Shown here: piece by piece, positions 45,853 through 55,068 of the stretch
How the letters are laid out: each line of letters opens with the position of its first letter
How positions within the stretch are numbered: position 1 is the stretch's first letter
Assembly (NCBI GenBank): GCA_958295465.1
Contig: OY282353.1
Span: 1,116,001-1,180,000 of the forward strand
DNA length: 64,000 bases
From: an uncultured Gammaproteobacteria bacterium
GTDB lineage: Bacteria > Pseudomonadota > Gammaproteobacteria > HK1
Direction of reading: 5' to 3'
Made by a program: the position numbers and the translations under genes
The notes under the pieces: model-generated
The model's database searches: none
What the model was told of the DNA's origin: nothing
What the model saw: only the letters and a program-made list of their open reading frames with translations

Positions 45853-46327
45853 GTTCCACGTCGTCCTGTATCAGCCGGAAATCCCCCCGAACACGGGCAA
45901 CATCATACGGCTTTGCGCCAACACCGGCTGCGCGCTGCATCTGGTGAAGCCGCTGGGATTCCGGCTCGACGAGCCGCGCCTGCGCCGCGCCGGCCTCGAC
46001 TACCACGAGTGGACGACGGTGCGCGAGCACGCCTCGCTCGACGCCTTCGACGCCGTCCACTCCCCGCGGCGGACGTTCGCCTTCTCGGTCCGGGGCGAGA
46101 CGCGCCATTGCGACGTCTCGTTCCGGGAAGGGGACGCGCTGCTGTTCGGCCCGGAGACGAGCGGGCTCCCGGATGCGGTCCTGGCACGCTACCCGCCCGA
46201 GCACCGGCTACGGATCCCGATGCGCCCGGCCAGCCGCAGCCTGAACCTGTCGAACGCGGTCGCCGTGGCCTGCTATGAAGCGTGGCGACAGCTTTCGTTC
46301 GGCGGACAGCGTCTCCCCGGCGCGTGA
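45851..46327 (+). CDS. trmL: tRNA (cytidine(34)-2'-O)-methyltransferase
   Basis: A 158-residue SPOUT methyltransferase that modifies the wobble base of leucine tRNAs. The sequence begins FHVVLYQPEIPPNTGNIIRL and carries LHLVKPLGFRLDEPRLRRAG, LLFGPETSGLP, and the knot-forming IPMRPASRSLNLSNAVAV. Length is exactly that of the family. Its ATG overlaps the divergent pyrD start. Confidence 0.95.
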   Translation: MFHVVLYQPEIPPNTGNIIRLCANTGCALHLVKPLGFRLDEPRLRRAGLDYHEWTTVREHASLDAFDAVHSPRRTFAFSVRGETRHCDVSFREGDALLFGPETSGLPDAVLARYPPEHRLRIPMRPASRSLNLSNAVAVACYEAWRQLSFGGQRLPGA

Positions 46328-46374
46328 ACGATGCGCCGCCTCGTGCAAGCTCGAAACGCGACGGTTGCCTTCAT

Positions 46375-46491
46375 CCAGGACCGTTTCACGCTATGGCTCG
46401 ACTTGAGTTTCGGGGGTTCATGACACCTGGATTCCCGCTCGATGTCGTTCGCAATGAAGGCAGAGGCCTGGTCAGCGTGAAATCATCCTGG
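46375..46491. repeat. MITE-like inverted-repeat element, family 2, copy B
   Basis: CCAGGACCGTTTCACGCT at the left is inverted as AGCGTGAAATCATCCTGG at the right (15 of 18 matched), enclosing about 80 bases. The right end is the exact complement of the left end of 4304-4438. It ends five bases before the stop of the aminotransferase gene. Confidence 0.65.
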
Positions 46492-46495
46492 GCCT

Positions 46496-47686
46496 TCATC
46501 GCTGATCCAGCGCGGAGATCCCGGCCACGAGCCGGTCCATCCCCTCCCGCATCACCGTTGCGTCCACCGCGCCATAGCCGATGCGCAGGTAGCATCCATC
46601 GTCCATCCCGAACGCCGTGCCCGGAATCACCGCGATCCGGTGCTGCCGGATCAGGCGTTCGACGAGGCCGACCGGATCCCTGCCGCCATCCACGCGGGCC
46701 AGGAAATAGAATGCTCCGTCCGCCCGCGGCACCGTGACCCGCTCTCCAAGACCGGACAACCCATCGAGTGCTATCCGGCGAACCGCCGCGACGGAATCGA
46801 GCCGCTCTTCGACCCACCGCCGCCCGGCGTCGAGCACCCCGACCGCCGCGTACTGCGAGACCGCCGGCGCGCAGATGACGTTGGTGTCCTGGATCTTCTT
46901 GACCGCTTCGAGGAGCGGCGAGGGAAACAGCATGTAGCCGACCCGCCAGCTCGCAAAGCCATACGACTTGCTGAGCGAGTAGATACACACGGTATGCGTT
47001 CCCGCCCCCGCGATCGCACCGGGGGAGAAGTGGCGCGCGCCGTCGAAGAGAAAGTATTCATAAACCTCGTCGCTGATGTGGAACAAGCCCCGGTCCGCGC
47101 ACAGTGCGTTCACCGCGCGCAGATCGGATTCCGGATACACCGCCCCGCTCGGATTGTTGGGCGAGACGGTGACCACGGCGCGGGTGCGCGGTCCGATGGC
47201 CGCCTCGATCGCGGCGAGATCGAGCTGGTAGCGCTCGTCCGCTGCGACCACCACCGGCCGGCCGCCGATGATCCGCACCGCCATCTCGTGGTTGAAGAAA
47301 TAGGGCTTGACGAGCACGACCTCGTCCCCCTGGTCGCAGATCGCGAGCAGCGCGGTGAGGAAGGCCATGTTGCCGCCGGCGGTCACCATCAGCGAGAATC
47401 GATCCGGATCGATGCCGTTCTCGGCCGCGAGCCGGGCCGCGATGCGCTCGCGAAGCTCCGGGATGCCGAGTTCGTGCTGGTACTTGTGCCGCGCGGGCTC
47501 CGCGCAGAACCGGGTGAGCGCCTCGTGGGCGGCGGCCGGCGGCGCATAGTCCACGACCCCCTGACCCAGCGAAATGGTGCCGGGGGTCCGGCGGATGAGA
47601 TCGCCGACCCAGGGGATGATCGGCATCTGCACGTCCTGCATCCGCCGCGACACCGAGGGCATGGGAAGCTCCAAAGTGGCTCGCAC
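46496..47686 (-). CDS. class I/II pyridoxal-phosphate aminotransferase
   Basis: A 396-residue fold-type I aminotransferase. It shows TISLGQGVVDYAPP, the Lys Schiff-base motif SLSKSYGFASWRVGYM, the substrate-carboxylate Arg in CYLRIGYG, and VSPNNPSGAVYPES. It resembles aspartate/aromatic or kynurenine-type enzymes, but substrate specificity cannot be read. MPSVSRRMQD at 47662 is an alternative start. A MITE-like repeat lies directly behind it. Confidence 0.88.
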   Translation of the reverse strand: MRATLELPMPSVSRRMQDVQMPIIPWVGDLIRRTPGTISLGQGVVDYAPPAAAHEALTRFCAEPARHKYQHELGIPELRERIAARLAAENGIDPDRFSLMVTAGGNMAFLTALLAICDQGDEVVLVKPYFFNHEMAVRIIGGRPVVVAADERYQLDLAAIEAAIGPRTRAVVTVSPNNPSGAVYPESDLRAVNALCADRGLFHISDEVYEYFLFDGARHFSPGAIAGAGTHTVCIYSLSKSYGFASWRVGYMLFPSPLLEAVKKIQDTNVICAPAVSQYAAVGVLDAGRRWVEERLDSVAAVRRIALDGLSGLGERVTVPRADGAFYFLARVDGGRDPVGLVERLIRQHRIAVIPGTAFGMDDGCYLRIGYGAVDATVMREGMDRLVAGISALDQR

Positions 47687-47779
47687 TCCAGGCGGCCGGA
47701 CTCGCCGGCGGCGCCCGGGTCACGCGGGGGAGAATACGCGAGTGCCGCGAGGAGCGCTCGACGCTGCGCCGGAACCAGG

Positions 47780-48208
47780 ATGACGAGATCGATGCACATC
47801 GGTGGGGAAGCCCGCCGGGTCCACGACGACGCGATCCTCATCGACGGCCAGGGGGTGACGGTGCTGCTGCCGGTGGCCCAGACCGTCCCCGAGCCGGTAG
47901 ACGGCGTTCCCTACCTCGACCGCGCGATCGCCGGTGGGGTCACCGCCCAGAACGTCACCCTCGGAATCGGCGGCATCGGCATGGGCACCGACGACTTCCG
48001 GGCCCTGCTCGGCACGATGCACGGGCACTACTGCTACTTCGAGATCGAGCCGAGGCTGATCCTCGTCGAGACGGCGCAGGACATCCGCCGTGCGAAGCGC
48101 GAGGCCAGGCTCGGGGTCATCTTCGGGGTCCAGGGACTCGCCACGAAGATCGAGGACGACCCGTCCCTGATGCGCATCCTGCACCGGCTCGGGCTGCGCA
48201 TCGGGCAG
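47780..48208 (+). pseudogene. membrane dipeptidase (peptidase M19), C-terminally truncated
   Basis: About 143 residues of an M19-type dipeptidase are readable: ILIDGQGVTVLLP, DRAIAGGVTAQNVTLGIGG, QDIRRAKREARLGVIFGVQG and SLMRILHRLGLRIGQ. Homology ends at that point; the following frame (RLGLRHAAAG...) runs antisense-like through the next gene. The C-terminal two-thirds, with most metal ligands, is missing, and the deacetylase starts 88 bases later. A deletion that joined the two genes is likely. Confidence 0.65.
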
Positions 48209-48296
48209 ACTCGGCTCGGCCTGCGCCACGCTGCCGCCGGCGCCTCCCGCGCGGCCGGTCTCCCCGTCATCCCCACCAACCCATCCGGACCCCGCC

Positions 48297-49187
48297 ATGC
48301 TCGAATCCCACGGACGCTACGACTACTCCCCGATCACCGAACGCCCCGACTACACGTGGCCCGGCGGCAGGCGCCTCGCCGTCTACGTCGCGGTGAACAT
48401 CGAGGCGTTCCGCTACGGACGCGGCAAGGGCGCGGCGATCGCGCCTCCCGATCAGGCGACGAGCCACAGCGTCTACTCGTGGCGCGACTACGGCAACCGG
48501 GTCGGCATCTGGCGGCTGCTGTCGCTCTTCGATGCGCTCGACCTGCCGATCGAGGCGCAGATGAACACGGCGATTTATACGCACTGTCCGCAGATCCCCC
48601 AGGCGTTGCGCCGCCGCGGCGACGAGATCCTCGGCCACGGGGTCACCAACAGCGACGTGCAGGGAGGGCTCTCCGAGGACGACGAGCGCCGGCTCATCGC
48701 GGAGGTCACGGCCACCATCGAGCGCGAGGAAGGCGCCCGCCCCGCCGGGTGGATGAGCCCCTGGCTTTCGAACTCCGAGGTGACCGCGGACCTCCTCGCG
48801 GAGGCCGGCTACCGCTACTTCATGGACTGGACCTGCGACGATCAGCCGGTGTGGATGCGCACCCGACACGGCCGCATCCTGTCGATGCCCTACCCCATCG
48901 AGTGCAACGACACCCGTGGCATCGTGTGGTACCGGCATACCTCCGAGGAGTTCGCGGACATGATCGTCGACGCCTTCGACGAGATGCTGGAGCAGAGCGA
49001 GGACCAACCTCTCGTCTGCCCGATCTCGCTCCATCCGTTCGTCGTCGGCCGCCCCTATCGCATCCGCCGGCTCCGCCGGGCGCTGGAACACGTCGCCGCG
49101 CACCGCGACCGTGTCTGGATCGCGCGGCCGCGCGACATCTGCGCGCACATCGAAGACCTTCCGGACGGCATCGTCTGCGGGAGCTGA
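48297..49187 (+). CDS. polysaccharide deacetylase family protein (PuuE-like)
   Basis: A 296-residue NodB-fold protein: RLAVYVAVNIEAFRYGRGKG, YGNRVGIWRLLSLFDAL, AQMNTAIYTHCPQI, GHGVTNSD and GARPAGWMSPWLSNSE, then CPISLHPFVVGRPYR. The pattern with GxGxTNS and RPxGW is that of allantoinase PuuE-type deacetylases, which may cleave cyclic ureides rather than glycans. It follows a truncated dipeptidase. Confidence 0.85.
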   Translation: MLESHGRYDYSPITERPDYTWPGGRRLAVYVAVNIEAFRYGRGKGAAIAPPDQATSHSVYSWRDYGNRVGIWRLLSLFDALDLPIEAQMNTAIYTHCPQIPQALRRRGDEILGHGVTNSDVQGGLSEDDERRLIAEVTATIEREEGARPAGWMSPWLSNSEVTADLLAEAGYRYFMDWTCDDQPVWMRTRHGRILSMPYPIECNDTRGIVWYRHTSEEFADMIVDAFDEMLEQSEDQPLVCPISLHPFVVGRPYRIRRLRRALEHVAAHRDRVWIARPRDICAHIEDLPDGIVCGS

Positions 49188-49515
49188 GGCTCGCGCGCAT
49201 CGTCAACGCCCGTAGCGGGGCTCTTTCCGGCGTTCTCGAGGGACTCCATCGGCGCTGCTCGCCATCTACCCGAGAGCGTCGGCCATCATCCGCGGCAGCG
49301 CGCCGGCCCGCACCCTTCTTCACCGTCGTCACGGCTCGGCACGTTTCCGCCGTGCGCCAACGACCACGGGCCGCCGCTCCGCGGCGCGCTCGTCTCCGCC
49401 TCGATGCGATTCGCGCCCGGCGGGGCCGCGGTGTGCGCGGGAAGGCGGTCTGCGAGGTCGGGCGACGACTCTTTCCCAAGGGGCGGATCGCAGGGCATCC
49501 ACAGGCGATTCTCGG
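49188..49515. other. intergenic region, nothing recognised
   Basis: About 330 GC-rich bases between the deacetylase and the promoter of the CoxG-like gene. Open frames here lack ribosome-binding sites and family motifs; no RNA gene or repeat was recognised. Confidence 0.5.
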
Positions 49516-49543
49516 TTGGCACGGCTCCCGCAGACGCTATACT
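49516..49543 (+). promoter_or_regulatory. sigma-70 promoter of the CoxG-like gene
   Basis: TTGGCA at 49516-49521 and TATACT at 49538-49543 with 16-base spacing, 26 bases before the start codon, followed by a GGAGG ribosome-binding site. Confidence 0.65.
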
Positions 49544-49568
49544 TCGGCCATCCGATCGGAGGTACGAC

Positions 49569-50051
49569 ATGGACGTTTCGGGCGAATTCCACATTCCCCT
49601 GCCTCGGGAAGCAATCTTTGAAGCGCTCAACGACCCCGAGGTCCTCGGCCGGTGCATTCCGGGATGCCAAACGATGGAGCAGGTGGGCGAGCACGAGTTC
49701 GACGCGGACGTGGTGGCCAGGATCGGCCCCGTCAAGGCGCGCTTCCGGACCCGCATCACGGTCTCCAACCTGAATCCCCCGGAGAGCTATACCCTGTCCG
49801 GTGAAGGCCGGGGAGGAGCCGCCGGGTTCGCCTCGGGTAGTGCGGACGTGAGCCTCGAAGCGGTGGACGAGGGGACGGTGCTTCGGTACACCGCGCGCAT
49901 ACGGCCCGGCGGCAGGATCGCCCAGGTGGGCTCGCGCCTGATCGGCGCCGCCGCCCGCAAGATCGGGACCGATTTCTTTTCCCGCTTCGCGGAAGTGGTG
50001 ACGCCGGTGACCTCGAATGAGACACGTCCCGGTGCCGAATGCGGCGGGTGA
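49569..50051 (+). CDS. CoxG-like SRPBCC domain protein
   Basis: A 160-residue START/SRPBCC-fold protein of the carbon-monoxide dehydrogenase subunit G family: GEFHIPLPREAIFEALNDPE, VLGRCIPGCQTMEQVGEHEF, KARFRTRITVSN and GSADVSLEA. CoxG recruits CoxL-type molybdenum dehydrogenases to the membrane (family knowledge), but no coxSML genes are in view, so a different partner is possible. The start at 49569 has GGAGG nine bases before it and a clear promoter. Confidence 0.88.
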   Translation: MDVSGEFHIPLPREAIFEALNDPEVLGRCIPGCQTMEQVGEHEFDADVVARIGPVKARFRTRITVSNLNPPESYTLSGEGRGGAAGFASGSADVSLEAVDEGTVLRYTARIRPGGRIAQVGSRLIGAAARKIGTDFFSRFAEVVTPVTSNETRPGAECGG

Positions 50052-50180
50052 CGAGGGGCGTCGTTCCATCTCCATCGACCGCCGGCGGCGGATCCCCGAT
50101 ACGCATGGCCGAACGAGCGCCCGGGGCCGAGCAACGCCGAGACCGCCGGCCGTCGTTTCGCCATCGTCGCTTTCGCCCCC

Positions 50181-51392
50181 TCACATCTCCCGCAGCCTCC
50201 GCGACGCCGCGCCGGCGCCGAGCGCGACCAGCACCAGCGCCGCGCCGTTGAGCAGCAGGGCGGCGGCGGTCCCCGCCGCACCGGCCAGCAGCCCCATCTC
50301 CAGATGCCCGATCGGAGAGAAGCCGACCGCGACCTGCCAGGCGCCCATCGCCCGGCCCCGCAGGGCGCCGGGCACCGAGAGCTGCATCATGCTCTGGGTC
50401 AGCACGTCGCTCGCCACCGCGCAGAACGCGATGGTCACCGTCACCACCACCGCCACGGGCAGGCTCGATGCGAGACCCAGTGCCATCACCTCCAGTCCGA
50501 AGGCGGCGATCATCGCGAGCCAGACCACGCCGAGCCGGCGGCTCGGACCCGCCATCGCCATCACGATGCCGCCGACGATTCCGCCGGCGGACCGCGACGC
50601 ATGCAGGATGCCGAGCCCGGCCGCATCGAGCCCCAGCCGGTCGACGGCGAGATCGGGGAGCGCGGTCAGGAACGAGAACCCGAACACCTCCACCCCCGCG
50701 GTCACCACGAACAGGATGAGAAGCGGGCGGTTGGCGCCGAGCTCGCGGCAGAATTCGACGAGCCCGGTGCGCATCGACAGGCGTCCGGCGCGTGGGGGCG
50801 ACGTGCCGGCGCGCTGCCACCCGAAGGCGGCGAGCGCGAGCACATGAGCCGAGGACAACACCATGTAGGCGGCCCCGATCCCGATCTCCGCCGCCGCCCA
50901 TCCCGCCACCAGCGCGCCGGTGAGCTGGCCCACCCGCACCGCGATGTTGAGGGTGCCCAGCGCGGACACGATCCGCTCGGCGCCCGAGAGATCGAAGGCA
51001 TAGCTCGTGCGCGCGGGATTGTAGGCGGCGCGCAACACTCCCGAGACCAGGGTCAGCCCGAGGATGGCCGCGAGGCCGACGACACCGATCACGAACAGGG
51101 CGCCGATCACGAAGAGGTTGACGCCCAGCGCCGCCTCCACGATGCGCAGCACACGGGCCCGGTCGAAGCTGTCCGCGATGGTCCCGGCGATCGCCCCGAC
51201 GAAGAGGTTGGGACCGAAATAGAGCGCGAGGGAGAGCCCGACCCAGGCGGTGGAGCCCGACAGCTCGTACACGGCGAGACCGAACAGCAGCAGCTCGCCC
51301 ACCATCGACACGCCGTTGAAGAACGTCGCCGCCAGAAGTCGGCGAAAGCGCGTTCCGCCGAGCGCGAGGGATTGCCGGATCCCGCGGATCAA
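50181..51392 (-). CDS. MFS transporter, EntS-like
   Basis: A 403-residue major facilitator with twelve predicted helices. The loop GTIADSFDRARVLR between helices 2 and 3 matches the MFS motif A (GxLaDrxxrr), with a second copy MAGPSRRLGVVWL between 8 and 9. It resembles the MFS_3/EntS group of drug or siderophore exporters. It converges on the CoxG-like gene. The substrate is unknown. Confidence 0.87.
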   Translation of the reverse strand: MIRGIRQSLALGGTRFRRLLAATFFNGVSMVGELLLFGLAVYELSGSTAWVGLSLALYFGPNLFVGAIAGTIADSFDRARVLRIVEAALGVNLFVIGALFVIGVVGLAAILGLTLVSGVLRAAYNPARTSYAFDLSGAERIVSALGTLNIAVRVGQLTGALVAGWAAAEIGIGAAYMVLSSAHVLALAAFGWQRAGTSPPRAGRLSMRTGLVEFCRELGANRPLLILFVVTAGVEVFGFSFLTALPDLAVDRLGLDAAGLGILHASRSAGGIVGGIVMAMAGPSRRLGVVWLAMIAAFGLEVMALGLASSLPVAVVVTVTIAFCAVASDVLTQSMMQLSVPGALRGRAMGAWQVAVGFSPIGHLEMGLLAGAAGTAAALLLNGAALVLVALGAGAASRRLREM

Positions 51393-51417
51393 GGACGCAC
51401 GAACCCCGGCGCGGACT

Positions 51418-51579
51418 CCGCCGGTGGAGCCACCGCGGACCGGGCGCCGCCCGGCGGGCCGGCCTTCTCCCGTACCCCCGGTCCCGCCGGTGGAGTCACG
51501 GCGGGCCGGGCCGAGTGGAGCGCCGTCACCGCCTCTCCACCCACACAGGCTTCGCCATCGGAGTCACCACGGGCCGGGC
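51418..51579. repeat. three degenerate direct repeats, about 70-bp period
   Basis: CCGCCGGTGGAGCCACCGCG (51418 on), CCGCCGGTGGAGTCACGGCG (51484 on) and CATCGGAGTCACCACGGGCC (51556 on) each lead into an A/GCCGGGC word. They lie between the MFS gene start and the nuclease-like gene end, with no gene of their own. Confidence 0.5.
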
Positions 51580-51621
51580 AGAGGGCTCCGGCCGCGATGG
51601 ACGCAGGTCATGCAAGGCGCG

Positions 51622-52047
51622 TCATCGCGAGTCACGGGACGCACGCGAAGCCTGGGACGCACGCGAGGCACGTTCGGCCCAGGTGCGGACGTGGCGTTTG
51701 AGTTCGGACAGGCCGCACTCGCGCCAGCCCTTGCGCCTTCCGTCCCGGAACACGTCATAGCGTTCGACCGCCATCGTGCGAGGGTCGCCGAGGATGACGA
51801 GGATCGTGAACTCGGGATGCCTCGTCAGCCGCTCGAACATGATCCGCTGGCCGGCCGGCACGTCGCCGCGCCGCTTCCATTCGATGAACAGGAACCGGCC
51901 GTTGATCTCCACCAGCCCGTCGACGTCCGTCATCGCGATCCGGCCCGGGAAGCATTCGTCCAGGACGGTCAGGTCCGGCTGGCCGAGCCGGCGGTAGCAA
52001 CCGTCCTTGTCCGGGCTGCAATCCCATCGCATTCGGCCCCTGGACAT
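51622..52047 (-). CDS. putative PD-(D/E)XK nuclease-like protein
   Basis: A 141-residue protein. DVDGLVEINGRFLFIEWKRR looks like a PD-(D/E)XK core (Asp...Glu-x-Lys), followed by GQRIMFERLTRHPEFTILVI and AVERYDVFRDG, a layout like phage VRR-NUC or Holliday-resolvase-type nucleases. The C-terminus decays into repeated RASRASQASRAS encoded by a short tandem DNA repeat (about 51625-51680). It is not in an operon and marks the start of the rearranged region. Confidence 0.55.
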   Translation of the reverse strand: MSRGRMRWDCSPDKDGCYRRLGQPDLTVLDECFPGRIAMTDVDGLVEINGRFLFIEWKRRGDVPAGQRIMFERLTRHPEFTILVILGDPRTMAVERYDVFRDGRRKGWRECGLSELKRHVRTWAERASRASQASRASRDSR

Positions 52048-52059
52048 GCATCACCCCCC

Positions 52060-52150
52060 CGAACGCCACGATTGCGATTCAGCGGCGCCACCTGGGCCGC
52101 CCGACGCCGGTGCCGGGCGCATCGCCTCTTCGAACGCCACGATCGCGATC
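52060..52150 (+). repeat. 20-bp direct repeat pair
   Basis: CGAACGCCACGATTGCGATT at 52060-52079 recurs at 52131-52150 with two changes, 71 bases apart, in the spacer before the nuclease-like gene. No gene is read across it. The spacing resembles the roughly 70-bp repeats at 51418-51579. Confidence 0.5.
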
Positions 52151-52217
52151 CGGCGCGGCCTCGTCGAGCTTCACCATACGCCTCGCGTATCGCCGTGGCG
52201 ACGCCCGCGGCGGAACC

Positions 52218-52243
52218 AGCCTGCCGCCCTAACGCGGCAGGCT
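52218..52243 (-). terminator. terminator hairpin after the FAD dehydrogenase
   Basis: AGCCTGCCGC-CCTAAC-GCGGCAGGCT is a perfect 10-bp stem, extendable by a further GCGGA/TCCGC pair with a bulge. It lies 48 bases past the dehydrogenase stop on the minus strand. Confidence 0.65.
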
Positions 52244-52290
52244 CCGCGGGGGGAAGCGGGAGGTGTTCTCCCGGCTGTGTAAAGGTGCCG

Positions 52291-54720
52291 TCAGCTTCTC
52301 ATCCGGGAGCCGGCAGGGTCGAAGGGCGGCTCGGGCAGGATGACCGCATCGCGCATCTCGCCGAGGACCTCGACCTGGAAGCCGCCGGGGCGTTCGGCGA
52401 GCTCTGCCGGCACGTAGCCCAGCGCGATGCTCGCGTTGACGTGGTGGCAGAAGCCACCGGAGGTCACCCACCCGACCGTCTCGCCGTCGCAGAGCACCGG
52501 CTCGTTGGCGAGGGCGTCCGCGCCGTCCGCGTCCACCCTGAAGATCACCCGCCTGCGCTTCGGGCCGGTGCGCCGCTCCTCGACCAGCGCCTCGCGCCCG
52601 ATGAAGTCGTTCTTGCGCATGTCCACGAAGCGCGCAAGGCCCGCCTCCAGCGGGCTGTAGTCCGGCGTGTACTCCCGGGTGAAGCTGCCGAAACCCTTCT
52701 CCAGGCGTAGCGAGTTGAGCGCGCGGGACCCGAAGTGGCGCAGCCCCAGGCCCTCGCCCGCCTCGACGAGGGCGTCGTAGACCGCGAGCTGGTGATCGGG
52801 CGGCATCCAGAGCTCGTAGCCGAGGTCGCCGGTGAAGGTGATGCGCCCGACCAGGGCGGACGAGAGCCCGATTTCCATCTCCCGGATCGCCATGAACCGG
52901 AACGCCTCGTTGCCCACGTCCGCGCCGGCCACCCGCGAGAGCAACTCGCGCGCCTTCGGCCCCGCGATGCTCAGGCCCGTCAGCCCGGCCCGCAGGCTGC
53001 GCAGATTCACCCCCTCGCCGGGCAGGTGCTGGTAGAACCAGCGCAGGTGGTACGCCTCCGCGGGACCCGAGCCGAAGATCATGAAACGCTCGGGACCGAG
53101 CTTGGCGAGGGTGAAGTCGCCGATCAGGGTGCCGCGGGGGTTGAGCATGGGTGAGAGCACCATCCTGCCTTCGGCGGGGATCCGGTTGGCGAGCAACCGG
53201 CCGAGCCACAGCTCCGCGCCGGGTCCGGTGATCTCGTACTTGGCGAAGCCCGAGGTCTCGGTGATGCCGACGCCCTCGCGCACCGCGCGGCACTCCTCGC
53301 CCACCGGGCCGTGAGCGTTGGAACGTCGGAAGGTCAGGGTCTCTACCGCCTCGGTGCCCTCCGGTGCGTACCACAACGCCTGCTCCAGCCCGAACGCGGC
53401 GCCGAACACCGCCCCCTTCGCCTTCAGGCGGTCGTGGATCGGGGTGCGGCGCAGGGGCCGTCCGGCGGGACGCTCCTCGTTGGGGAAGGGCACCAGGAAG
53501 CGGGTGGCGTAGGTCTGGCGGGCCATCGCCCGCGCGTAAGCCGGCCCGGCGTAGTCGCCGAAGCGCGCCACGTCCATCGCCCAGGTGTCCATGCCCGGAT
53601 CGCCGTCGATCATCCAGTGGGCGAGCGCAAGGCCGACGCCCCCGCCCTGGCTGAAGCCCGCCAGGACGCCGCATGCGGCCCAGTAGTTCTTCACCTCCGG
53701 CACCGGCCCCACCAGGGGATTGCCGTCCGGGGTGAAGGTGAACGGGCCGTTGACGATCTGCTTGATCCCCGCCTTCTCCAGGGCCGGGAAGCGCTCGAAG
53801 GCGCGCATGAGGTTGTCACCGATCCGATCCAGATCGTCGGGCAGCAGGTCTTGCCCGAAGTCCCAGGGCGTCGTGTGCTCGCACCAGGGCTGCCCGTGCT
53901 TCTCGTAGGTGCCGACCAGCACCCCCTTGCCCTCCTGGCGCATGTAGAGCTCGCCGCCGAAGTCGATGACGTGCAGCATCTCGCCCCCGGACCCCGCACC
54001 TTCGGAATTCGCGATCTCGGGAACCTCGTCGGTGACGATGTACTGGTGCTCCATCGGCGCGAAGGGATGCACGACGCCGGCCATCAACCCGACCTCGCGC
54101 GCCCACAGCCCGGCGGCGTTCACGACATGCTCCGCGTGCAGCGTGCCTTGCTCGGTGACCACGTCCCAGGTGCCGTCGGGACGCTGGACGAGATCCACCA
54201 CACGGTTGTTCCGGTAGATGACCGCGCCCCCGGCCCGCGCTGCCCCGGCGTAGGCGTGGGTCACCCCCGAGGGGTCGATATGGCCTTCGTTGGGATCGTA
54301 GAGCGCGCCGACGTAGTGCTCGGGGTTCATGATCGGCAACATGCGCGCCGCTTCATCCAGATCGATGAACTCGGTGTCCAGGCCGAGGTAGCGGCCACGG
54401 CCGCGGGCGGTGTTGAGGTAGTCGAGCCGGTCTTGCGTGTCGGCGAGCATGAGGCCGCCGGTGAGGTGGATGCCGCAGGACTGCCCCGACGCCTCCTCGA
54501 TCTCCTTGTAGACCTTGAGGGTGTAGTCCTGGAGCTTGGCGACGTTGGGGTCGGAGTTGAAGGTGTGCATGCCGCCGGCGGCGTGCCAGGTCGAGCCGGC
54601 GGTGAGCTCCGAGCGCTCGATCAGGGCCACGTCCTTCCAGCCGTGCTTGACGAGGTGGTAGAGGACGCTGCAACCGACCACGCCGCCACCGATGACCGCC
54701 ACCCGGACAGGTGATTTCAT
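52291..54720 (-). CDS. dimethylglycine/sarcosine dehydrogenase-like FAD protein
   Basis: An 809-residue two-part enzyme. The N-terminal DAO domain has VAVIGGGVVGCSVLYHL and the TAGSTWHAAGG segment of the dimethylglycine/sarcosine dehydrogenase family. A central FAO_M segment follows, then C-terminal GCV_T folate-binding domains (LSIAGPKARELL, GDLGYELWMPPD, RALNSLRLEKGFG, ALGYVPAEL). Such enzymes oxidatively demethylate dimethylglycine or sarcosine and pass the methyl group to tetrahydrofolate. Length matches the family. The frame remains open upstream, but MKSPVRVAVIGGG at 54720 is the natural start. Confidence 0.92.
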   Translation of the reverse strand: MKSPVRVAVIGGGVVGCSVLYHLVKHGWKDVALIERSELTAGSTWHAAGGMHTFNSDPNVAKLQDYTLKVYKEIEEASGQSCGIHLTGGLMLADTQDRLDYLNTARGRGRYLGLDTEFIDLDEAARMLPIMNPEHYVGALYDPNEGHIDPSGVTHAYAGAARAGGAVIYRNNRVVDLVQRPDGTWDVVTEQGTLHAEHVVNAAGLWAREVGLMAGVVHPFAPMEHQYIVTDEVPEIANSEGAGSGGEMLHVIDFGGELYMRQEGKGVLVGTYEKHGQPWCEHTTPWDFGQDLLPDDLDRIGDNLMRAFERFPALEKAGIKQIVNGPFTFTPDGNPLVGPVPEVKNYWAACGVLAGFSQGGGVGLALAHWMIDGDPGMDTWAMDVARFGDYAGPAYARAMARQTYATRFLVPFPNEERPAGRPLRRTPIHDRLKAKGAVFGAAFGLEQALWYAPEGTEAVETLTFRRSNAHGPVGEECRAVREGVGITETSGFAKYEITGPGAELWLGRLLANRIPAEGRMVLSPMLNPRGTLIGDFTLAKLGPERFMIFGSGPAEAYHLRWFYQHLPGEGVNLRSLRAGLTGLSIAGPKARELLSRVAGADVGNEAFRFMAIREMEIGLSSALVGRITFTGDLGYELWMPPDHQLAVYDALVEAGEGLGLRHFGSRALNSLRLEKGFGSFTREYTPDYSPLEAGLARFVDMRKNDFIGREALVEERRTGPKRRRVIFRVDADGADALANEPVLCDGETVGWVTSGGFCHHVNASIALGYVPAELAERPGGFQVEVLGEMRDAVILPEPPFDPAGSRMRS

Positions 54721-55068
54721 GGATTGGATCTCCGTGCGTTGAGGGCTCGGGCCGGGACCGGGCCGAAGCGGCGGCAAGCATATAGCGGTCTCGGGGAAGG
54801 GACCATCGGTGCATCCCGATGTGCATCCCGATCGGGCGACGTGCCCGGCACACGAACACCGGGAAGGCCGGGGGCGGAAGAAATGCTTCAGTCGATGGAC
54901 GACCTGCCCGTGGTCGTTGACCGAGAGGCATTCGTTCGACACAGCCGGGGAATGCGCCCGGGTCCTTTCGCATCTCCGTTCAGATGCTTTACAATTTTTT
55001 GGACAGCAGCCACAAGCATGCATCCAACCCGACGACGCGGCAGCCGGAGCAACCCGAGGAGACGAATC
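54721..55068. other. divergent intergenic region
   Basis: About 350 bases between the dehydrogenase start and the small RiPP-like gene. One AT-rich patch (TTTACAATTTTTTGG at 54988-55002) could hold promoters for either side. No gene was recognised. Confidence 0.5.
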
